NCBI RefSeq assembly: GCF_013373865.1
Contig: NC_050471.1
Location: 16,108,547-16,172,546 of the forward strand
Reading direction: 5' to 3'
From: Monomorium pharaonis
Taxonomy: Eukaryota; Arthropoda; Insecta; Hymenoptera; Formicidae
DNA: 64,000 bases
Part shown: positions 55,826-64,000 of the stretch, piece by piece
How positions within the stretch are numbered: the stretch's first letter is position 1
How the letters are laid out: each line of letters opens with the position of its first letter
Notes under the pieces: generated by a model
What the model was told of the DNA's origin: nothing
Database searches by the model: none
What the model saw: only the letters and a program-made list of their open reading frames with translations
Program-made: the position numbers and the translations under genes

Positions 55826-55925
55826 TTATGTATTGTCAACATTGTTTTTCTAACCATTATTTAAGAAATATTGTCCAAAAACAAAGTGGTGTTCCAAATT
55901 CGGTGCCTTTCTCCTATATATATAA

Positions 55926-56514
55926 ATATTATGTTATATTTTGGGCAAACAGGTGTTCCGGTTAACGTGGAATGTCCCATGTATAAAACAAAAAATTATA
56001 TACGCTTTACAAAAAAAATTAAAGTGACTGCAAACATCTATTTATGTTGTAATGATGTTAAAGCATAAAAATCATAAAAACAAAGTTATGAATATTTTAC
56101 TTGAATAATCGACTTATTGTACTCACACTGTGAGTAGAATAGACCCAAATAAAAATGCCTGTTGTACGTTTGATTACCACAAGCACATTAATACGCTTTA
56201 TGTCGCGTGTTAATACGCTTAGAGGAAATCTTGAACTACAGGTAGATGGCGTGCAGTCTAAATTTTAAAATAAATACTTAGATACAGAGCGCAAAACTTT
56301 TTTGGGGGATCCACTGGATCCTAGGTGACCACAAAGGGCTAATGAAAATTATTCTTGATTAAATGAATAAATATCATCTATAATATAAATTTATATGATA
56401 ACGAGGCTCTAATACGTTATTTTGGTGTAAATAATAAAACAAGCCAAATTATTAGTGCTGATATAATTAAGTCTCTTGGTTTCTTGCCGCAGCTATATTG
56501 AATTTGAATCAAAA
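55926..56514. other. AT-rich intron sequence
   Basis: No gene or repeat recognised. Confidence 0.3.
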
Positions 56515-56975
56515 GGTTAATCATGTAACTTCGTGAAATTTTTCATTTTCTGTTGTATTTATTCTGCATAAACTTCTTATTACTTACATAATTACATGTA
56601 ATTCTGTACGTGAAAAGTACAAATCACTAAATATGATTAGTATACGAATGTTAAAGAAAATGATTAATATTAATATCCGCAATAATATTATAAGCAACTA
56701 TAATCTTAAAAATATGTCATATTTTGTAACATCTTTTACACCATGAAACTTAGTGCCGAAAAAGTTTAAGTGAAAAATATGATTCAGTATCACGCATTTT
56801 TAAGCTTATGGTGATACTTATAGGATTACTGTGATTATTAATACTAGTCATTTTCTTTAATTTTCGTTTACTAATCATATTTAGTGATTTGTACTTTTCA
56901 CTTACAGAGTTATATGTGAGACCGTAAATAATAAACAGGTTTATGCGGAATAAAATTAACACATGAGATCACTTT
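56515..56975. repeat. Palindromic repeat, relative of 27684-28195
   Basis: TTCTGCATAAACTT, GTACAAATCACTAAATATGA and TTAGTATACGAATGTTAAAG recur inverted in the right half and match the other copy. Confidence 0.65.
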
Positions 56976-56979
56976 TATA

Positions 56980-57790
56980 TACTTCTAAAATACAGAGAAT
57001 GGTATCTTTTTTCGTTGACAGTCAATACATACATGTATAATCTAATAGGCTGATTTTTGCTTGTCATAAAGAAAATGTTCCTTTTATGTATATAATATTA
57101 TAGTTACTATATTTAGCATATTTTGAGGGTTTCATAAGCACGTCACAAGTTACAGCACTAGGATACACTGAATAATTATGGTTTGGACTAAAAAATTGAG
57201 TTATTCAACATGTTATATTTTTTCGCCTCTGATAAATATAATATAACTGCATATAAATTTAATATGACTGCAGCGAAGGGTCAAGAGTCTTAATTTTGTA
57301 ACAATTTCTGAATTTGTCATCAATCTGCTGCATATATTGTTAATTTGTTTACTATTTTATTGTAATGAATATTCTATTTAAACAATTAAATTTTAATTTT
57401 AATATCGATAAAATAATTGTTCTACACTTTTTTGTTTTTTTTATACTAATTGTTTTTTATGTAAATAGTGTTTCAAAAACAACAATTTTTGCCTACTGGA
57501 ACAAACCTTGGGATTTAATCTTTCTTCACAGTTTTAAATCTCTAAATGTTAAAAATATAAATTTGTCAATTATTTTATAGAAAATGAGCAGTAACAAACA
57601 ACTTAAAATTACAATTTTTTTAAATAAGAAATAAGGATTTCTAATTTTTTCAATAGAATTATAAAATTTTTTTCTTTAATTGTAAGATATATTAAAAGTG
57701 ATATTGACCTTAGAAGAATAAAAATACATTTTTTTTATTTTTTGCGGAAACTATTAATTTTACTCAAATAGATTTTATTTTTATCTTCAG
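56980..57790. other. Intron sequence before the third exon
   Basis: CAAACCTTGGGATTTAATCTTTCTTCACAG at 57503-57532 is nearly repeated at 6296-6324, just after the first visible exon. Ends with a T-rich tract and TTATCTTCAG. No gene. Confidence 0.4.
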
Positions 57791-57968
57791 ATTAACAGCT
57801 ACCCATTACGATGCAGCTAGTAAATTCATCAATATTCTTACTCGGGGTCTTCGAGACAATATACTTCCGGAAGACTTAATTCCACTCGTACAGGATGTTG
57901 TAGAAACGCATCCAGGATTGACATTTTTAAAAGAAGCCACAGAATTTCATTCACGTTATGTACACACG
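57791..57968 (+). CDS. PPP2R3A: PP2A regulatory subunit B'' family, exon (internal)
   Basis: This 178-base exon follows TTTTATCTTCAG and ends CACACG|GTTTGT. It supplies the third base of the Glu codon opened at 28334, then 59 codons: LTATHYDAASKFINILTR, PEDLIPLVQDVVETHPGLTF and LKEATEFHSRYVHT. The phrase LVQDVV-x-THPGL-x-FLKEA-x-EFHSRY is diagnostic of PP2A B'' subunits, in the EF-hand-like region before the catalytic-subunit-binding EF-hands. In other animals the next residues are VIQRIFY; no exon for them was found up to 64000, so the following intron is at least 6 kb. The exon is intact. Confidence 0.95.
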
Positions 57969-58199
57969 GTTTGTATCGTTTGTATGGTACATATTTGTAT
58001 AGTTTGTATAAAATAACTATCTCAGTTCTTGATTGTTAAGAAGGAGGGTCAATAAGCTTGTTTTTGTGTCCCCTCAAGATTTTCAAAAAACAATTTTTTA
58101 AATGTATGATTATTAGGAATGTCAAAGATGGCTATTAGATAAGAAAGACCTTTTCATGATTAATAAGTGATTTTTTTAACCCTTTGAGCCACTTTGAAT

Positions 58200-58700
58200 T
58201 ATTTTTGGTTCCTATAATAATTTTGATAAAATTGTATCCAAGGGGTCGCTGATTATGAATCTAAGATTACGAGTCAGATTTTTAAAATTAAAAATGGCGG
58301 ATCTAATATGACGGGCGTAAAACTAAAAATTAAACCTGTAAAACTTAGTATCTACAAGTTTTTCTAGGTGCTGATTACGAATTTGTTGTCAGATTTTTAA
58401 AATTTAAAATGAATCCAATATGACGAAACTCCTAGATACTAATTGTAAGTTTCATGGAAATTAGTTGAATTTTTAATTTTATGTCCGCCATATTGGATCC
58501 ACCATTTTTAATTTTTAAATTGATAACAGATTCGTAATTAGCACCTCAAAAATTTTTGGATATTATTTTATGGAAATTGGTTGAATTTTTAATATTTTGT
58601 CCGCTATATTGCATCTTCCATTTTCAAAAATTGGACAACGGATTTACAATCAGCGACCTCAAAAATCCTCCAGATAGAGTTTTGTAAAAATTGGCGCGCT
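58200..58700. repeat. ATGGCGGATC-module repeat
   Basis: Repeats of about 120-140 bp with GGTCGCTGATTACGAAT, TCAGATTTTTAAAATT and AAAATGGCGGATC-AATATG in both directions. The same module occurs at 7300-7860 and 17690-19930. A poly(A) tract follows at 58745-58768. Confidence 0.6.
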
Positions 58701-59159
58701 TCTCTGAAACAAATTCTTTAATTTTCTCTTAGAGAAAATTTCTTAAAAAAAAAAAAAAAAAAAAAAAACTTTTTGAATATTTATTTTTGAATAATTTTTT
58801 AGGATTTTTTAAAGTTTTATTTTATAATATACATGCCTAATGATTACTTGTAGTGATTTTATATCCATTTTTTAATATCTTGGGCGCGTGCACGAGAGAG
58901 AAAGAGGGAGAGAGAGATACACCTATAACAAATACAAAATTCAGATCTTATTTCTTTAACTATTTTTCTTACTTTTTGCTCCCCTTTTTTACAATTTTTG
59001 AACCGTCGACTGAACTTTTTTATTTCACATTTCCTAATATATTTTATTTTTGTTCTTTTCTAACTTTTTAAAATATTCTTTTACTTTTAGAGGGCATTTT
59101 TTTAAATTTCAAATATTTTTCGGCAAAATTTATAAGTAGATACAGCTAACACGAGGACG

Positions 59160-61610
59160 AAAAGATGGCGGCCGGTGATAAACAGGTTGGAACTTTACTA
59201 GAATCTTAGGTTCCAGAGTTTTGTGGAAAGAGGAGGTAAGATAGTGGCCGAGGAGAGATGGAATAAGAGAAAGTGAGATATGAAAGGAAGACCGGAAATT
59301 GAAGGGAGGAAAATGGAGGAAGGACGAGAAGCAGGAGAGCGAGAAGAAAATTCGGAATAAGGCATTAGAGGAAAGATGGTGAGAAGAAAGATTGGCGTGG
59401 AGAAGGTATGGAGGAAGCGGTGCACGGAGAGGACGCCAGAAGGGACAAGCGGAAAGAAGAAAAAGGAAGGAGCGAGGATGGTGAAGTGGTGACAGATGGT
59501 ATGTGTGTAAAGAAGGTCGGAGAGTGTGAATGATTGGAGAAAGTGCATGGTAAATGACAGTCGATGTATCGAAGAATCGATCAAAGTTCCGAGGAAGAAA
59601 GAGGGAGACAGAAGATGCAAGTAGAAAACTGGAAAGAAGAAGAGAGAAGAGAGAGAGATGGCAATAGAATGGAGAAAGACGATTGTAGCATCGATAAAGT
59701 GATGTAAATCGATGAAGAGGATCGAGGAAGAGAGTGAAACGCGTGCGCAGGAGTTTGAGGCTGGAGTGGAAAAAGAAAGTAGGAACGAAAGGTGGGAAAC
59801 GGTGGCAGATGGCGGCACAAGTACGCGATGGAGAACGATTAATATATCGATATATCGATCTAGAGTATCGAATTAGAAGTATTGAGGAGGAGAGTAGAGT
59901 GCGAGGAAGAGATGTTAAGAGTAAGGAAAGGAAAAACAGGAGAGAGTTAAGGCGTAGAAATTTTGTGAGAGAAGAAGAGATAAAGAGAACAAGAGAGTAC
60001 GGAAGAATGGAGGAAGTGATGGAAGAGTTGAGGAAGATAAAGAAATGTCCGGAGGAGATGGTGGTGGTGTTGAGAGAAAAGTATATAGAGAGAGGAGAAA
60101 TGAGAGACGGTGGAGAGAGGATAGAGGTGAGTTTGGAGAGGAAAGAAAAGAGAAAGAAGGTACACAGGAAAAAGGAGGAAGTGGTAGGAGGAGGAGAGGA
60201 GCAGGAGCAGGGCAGGGGTAGAAATAGAGAAAGAGACAAGCGATAAGGAGGAGAAATGAAGGGAGAACCAGGAGAAGAAGGAGAAGAGGAATGAAGAAAA
60301 AAAGATGAAAGGTGGAAAGTATAGCACAGGGGGAAGTCAGAGAAACTGGAAGAAAATGAAGAGGTAAAGAAGGAACGGAAGAGGAGAAGAAAGGAAGAGG
60401 AGTAAAAGGACGGAACGTGGCAGAAAAAGAAGAGGCGGATAAGAGAAAGGGAGCGGAGAAGGAGGGACAGGAGGGAGCAAGAGGACAGGCGAGACACGGA
60501 GGAGCAGGGGAGCGGGAGAAGGATAGAGAAGGCAAAGGTGAGGGAGACAGGTCGTAAGGATAGAAAGCAGAAGGAGAATCAGGATGAGAAGGAGAAGGTA
60601 ATCGAGGAGGAAAATAGGAGAAAAAGAAAAGAGGTAAAAAGAGAGGAAAGGAGGATAAGAATGCACTGGGGAAGATGCCAGAGGATCCAGAGAAGGAGCT
60701 AGAGGAGGAGGGGGAGCACAAGAAGAAAAAAGAGGAGAAGAATGGTGGAGTTTGGTGGAGGAGGAGAATGAGGTTAAGTGGAAGGAGGAGCGAAAGAGGA
60801 AATACAAGCAGAGAGGGGAAATAGAAAAAAAAGCCAGAAAAAAGGTAGAGGAAAGGGTGGAGAAGATAAGAAAAGAGAAGATGAGAGAAGGGAGAAAAAG
60901 CTGAAAGAGAAGAAGAAAAGGAGAGGAATCTGGTCTGGAGAAGAGTGGAGGGAGATGTCCTGGAGGAGAGGCGATTCTTTGTGGTGGGAGTTATAAAGGG
61001 AGCGTCAGGGGGAGAGGGGTGAGAATAAGAAGGGCGGAGGAAAGGATAGGGGAGGCAGGAAGATGGATGTTGATCACAGAGTTAGAAGTTTTAATAGACA
61101 AAGAGGAGATTTTCGGAAGAACAGAAAGGATTTGGGAGTGGGGGTGGACGAGGATTTTACAATAGAGGAACAAAGAAACAAGTGAAAAATGGTGGAGGGT
61201 CCTAGGATGGAGAGAACAAAGAGGAGAAAGGTGACAGTTTCTAGTAGAAAGTTATGAGTGGAGAGCAGGAGGTGGAGCTGGGACAAGGAGAAAGGGGATA
61301 GAAGGAAGAAGAGAGGGAATAAGGAAATAATGAGGCATGACGGAGGGAGAAAGAGGAATAAGGTGGGGAAGAAAGAGAGAGAAAGATGGGGCCGTGGAGA
61401 GGGATGAGGGTTGCTAGACTGTAAGATTGCCCAATGGCCAGGATTCGGAAGAATTAAAGGGAGTTGACATTGTATTGTATAGTATTGTAAATATTGTATA
61501 TTTATGGATGTATCTGAGAAGATAGAAGGGAAGGAAGATGTGAAGGGTTTGGTTCTCTTGAAAACACCCCAGCAACCTTAAGAGGAATCAGGAATAAACT
61601 ACTACCACTA
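59160..61610 (+). mobile_element. Purine-rich relic, probably a LINE
   Basis: About 2.2 kb of the + strand is almost all A and G, then a more mixed tail ends AATCAGGAATAAACTACTAC with an ACTACC-type short repeat, a common 3' end of insect non-LTR elements. One + frame (59734-60246) encodes a charged, coiled-coil-like protein (RLIYRYIDLEYRIRSIEEE, KRTREYGRMEEVMEELRKIK) that might be an ORF1 remnant. The 455-residue - strand frame is a Ser/Leu/Phe mirror of the purine tract and is rejected. No reverse transcriptase motif was found, so the call is tentative. Confidence 0.4.
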
Positions 61611-63199
61611 TTACTGCAACTAACACCTTTTACACAATTTACAAGTTTGTTGCTGGTTTATATATAGTATATATAAACCACCTTGGTCTGGTACGGTATA
61701 AAAATTTTCAAAATGTGAATTCTAGTGTTTTCAGGAGTTTTTGATGTCGTTGATCACGATTTTGAGTCAGATTATCGAAATTTTATATAAAAACAGTTTT
61801 GCTGCTCTAAACTTAAATAAATAACAGAAATTACATTGTTATTTTATTACATTGTACAACTTTTCTTTTATGTTGTTCAGAGCTAACGACGTTGACGTAC
61901 AAAATTTTGTAGCTTTTTGCTTGTTGTTTTCGGTTTTAAACTATGTATACATGTTTAGCTTGTAATATTGCATTGTGCGTAGTATCTTGTTTCAAACATC
62001 TTTTACATATATAAAAGAAATTACCATAAATTTATAGAGTCCCCGCCCCCCCATTAAGATAGGTGAAATATTACTAGTTTTAAAAGTGGAAAATAATTTT
62101 AAAAATGTATTAGTAATGCTAAAAAATTTTTGTGATACCGATTAGCCTTTATTCTTTTCTCTTTCACACCCTTAAAAAACCAGTTTTTAAAAATATTATT
62201 TTTTTTCAAAAACTTTAAATTTGAAAACTTTGAAATAAATTTTTTTACATAGGGTATGACTACCAATTTTTTGCGAATTTTGGTTATATCCTGATATTAC
62301 CAATTCTAACCCAAAGGTTTTTTTAATTTTAAAACGCTGTAACTTCTAAACGCTGTAACTTCTAATTGCAGGCGTGAACCTATATGCAAAATGCGCGTCT
62401 CAGAAATTTCTGATATTTTATATTTTTTTTAGATTTTTAAAAATGGTAAGTCAAGTTTAAACTTGCAAAAAATCACATTTTTGATACTTTTTTCCTATTT
62501 TAACACCATAAAAACTTTTAATTTTACTACACTGTTAAAAAAGATATGAAATTTACAATACATTTACGATACCACGGTAAATGAATTTTACAAACTGGGT
62601 ATCTGAAATACAAATTCTTGCACTTATATAGCTAAATTCCTACACGATCATCAATTTTAATCACTAATATGAAATTTAATACACACATCATTGAATATTA
62701 AAAACCCGTTTAAGATTTTTTGGAATACGCAAAGTAATAATACATATTTTCGATTGAAAATGAGAACATTTGTATATGAATTTATTTGTTGCAAACAAAA
62801 CATTGAAAATACAATACGACTTTGGATTTTAATTGCGGCGAACTGAAAAATACGATACACTTGAAATTGAATATTATGATATGCATAATCTTTCTTTACA
62901 ACTATTGTCTTTTAAAATTGCAAAGCGCGAATGAAATCAAGAATTCATATATATTTCATGGTAAAATTCATTATTATATATGAATCGTTATACCTACGTA
63001 GTATAAAATGTGTATAGACAATGCGCAAAATTTGGATCATATACCCTAAATATAATAAATAAATAAAAAACGAGAAAGTGCCAACGACGGTCATAGCAGA
63101 TCTTAATGCTCAATATATTTTATACAATGACGCCACGTGAAAAGCGGAGATGTGACATACTTTGAGATTTGTATATTTTGAGACCAAAGATGATGCCAA
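61611..63199. other. AT-rich intron or intergenic sequence
   Basis: No gene or long repeat recognised. CCCCGCCCCCCC near 62041 is a short GC island. Confidence 0.3.
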
Positions 63200-63594
63200 C
63201 TTTGATGAGACTTGATGGGCCTATGCACCCTGCTTGTCATGCATGCGCATGGGAAAAGCCATGTGTTCAGCTATGCACATGCGCAGAGCACGCGAACGCG
63301 TGCATACACGGCACTTCTCCACACGTGCCATGCAGACTGCAGAGGCCCAGATTTGACGAGACGCAATCAGCTCCCATAATTGTGCCTTCCTCAACCATTG
63401 AAATCGTGGTCATCTCCTGAGGGACAGCAAGTTAAGAAGTGAGATTTTGCGATAGCCGAACAAAGAAAACCAGACGAATACGTATAACTGCGCTCTAGAG
63501 TGTGCCGGCGAATCAGCCATTAACTCTCGATTCGCCAAAGCAGTGTTACAGTGCACAGTGAATAAATCGATTTAACTACGAGGAATAAAAATTG
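63200..63594 (+). promoter_or_regulatory. Candidate promoter and 5' exon with splice donor
   Basis: The block is GC-richer than anything nearby, with TGCGCA palindromes at 63244-63249 and 63280-63285 and CpG-containing words (GCACGCGAACGCGTGC). It is followed by unique-looking sequence and ends AAAATTG|GTAAGTAAC, a near-ideal donor at 63595. An 83-codon frame inside (from 63169) has no recognisable protein. It may be the first exon of an alternative transcript or of a nested gene. No TATA or transcript evidence. Confidence 0.3.
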
Positions 63595-63645
63595 GTAAGT
63601 AACTAATAATTTATTTGGAATATTGAAAACCGATCACATTTCTTT

Positions 63646-63729
63646 GTGTTAATATAAATAAGCTAGCACGTGGAACGTAACCTTGCTGGCGATGTTACGT
63701 TTCACGTGCTAGCTTATTTAAATTAACAC
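63646..63729. repeat. Hairpin with 36-bp arms and 12-base loop
   Basis: Arms 63646-63681 and 63694-63729 pair with two mismatches (AATAAGCTAGCACGTG). Starts about 50 bases after the donor at 63595. Could be a microRNA-like precursor or a very small inverted-repeat element. Confidence 0.8.
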
Positions 63730-64000
63730 CAACGCACGATCGTTTTTTTGTAAATATTAATCCTTCTGTTATCTACAAGTGCCTCTTAGACGATTATTTA
63801 CTATATTTTCGCATTAATTTCTATTTTGAGATATTTCGTTAATGACAAATGCTGGAACACGTAGGATTTTTACCAACACCATAGTCCCTTAAGACGAATA
63901 TTTCAATGCACGAATGAAATATTCTTCTAAAAAAAATGTTTTATCGCTGGTATGAAATATAAATACCCCGTGATGAAACAAAACTCATAAAATTCCATCT

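Larger units (their letters stand above)
44499..55918. mobile_element. Outer layer of an 11.4-kb nest of insertions
   Basis: ATATAGAGGAAAGGCACCGA at 44499 and its near-perfect inverse at 55893-55918 (TCGGTGCCTTTCTCCTATAT) form terminal repeats of about 26 bp. Related CCAAATT-GGCGCC words occur inside at 53247 and 55688. A mariner and further elements fill it. The pairing is clear but it is an inference that they are ends of one element. Confidence 0.45.

Noticed and set aside
58846..59071. 72-residue hydrophobic frame
   Set aside because: Phe-rich translation of T-rich sequence with no start context or homology.
59130..60807. A 455-residue and several smaller - strand frames rich in Ser, Leu and Phe
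   Set aside because: They are the complement of a nearly pure purine tract, which contains few stop codons on that strand; there is no domain or sensible composition.

Overview
The window looks like a piece of an AT-rich insect nuclear genome, most likely a hymenopteran such as an ant. That host guess is an inference from the mix of mariner, Penelope-like, Copia and foldback repeats and from the arthropod-like protein fragments; no sequence here proves it. Nearly all of the long open reading frames are repeat-driven or transposon relics.

One host gene can be recognised by splicing together short exons on the + strand. Exons at 5943-6072, 28231-28334 and 57791-57968 have correct AG/GT borders, matching phases, and read through without a stop into a continuous 136-residue stretch of a protein phosphatase 2A regulatory subunit of the B'' family (PPP2R3 class). 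The exons are separated by introns of 22,158 and 29,456 bases, and the gene runs off both ends of the window. Almost everything else lies inside these introns or in the flanking introns, so this is chiefly a record of transposon invasion of one gene.

Layout. 1-1560: truncated Copia element on the - strand with LTR and primer-binding site. 1561-5450: two large palindromes, one holding a solo LTR with a perfect 4-bp target duplication, then a second LTR-like block. 5943-6072: exon; a strong hairpin follows 35 bases after its donor. 6800-10000: two nested palindromic elements. 11511-12461: a small TA-flanked element abutting an internally deleted mariner. 14366-22619: an 8.2-kb palindrome holding a Penelope-like element with a second, head-to-head partial copy and a 2,955-bp DNA transposon inside its reverse transcriptase. 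22980-28195: hairpin and foldback elements. 28231-28334: exon. 28632-38400: a run of palindromes and small inverted-repeat elements. 40738-44010: tandem and foldback elements. 44499-55918: a nest at least five insertions deep built around a mariner. 57791-57968: exon. 59160-61610: a purine-rich relic, probably a LINE. 63200-63729: a GC-richer block with a strong splice donor and another hairpin.

The most unusual pattern is a set of palindromic elements whose arms differ but whose centres share a GC-rich core (near 24550, 29150, 33770, 43765 and 53850). Three of them have arms made of 15- or 16-bp tandem units around the word TTGGACAC. I could not match this group to a named family from the sequence alone.
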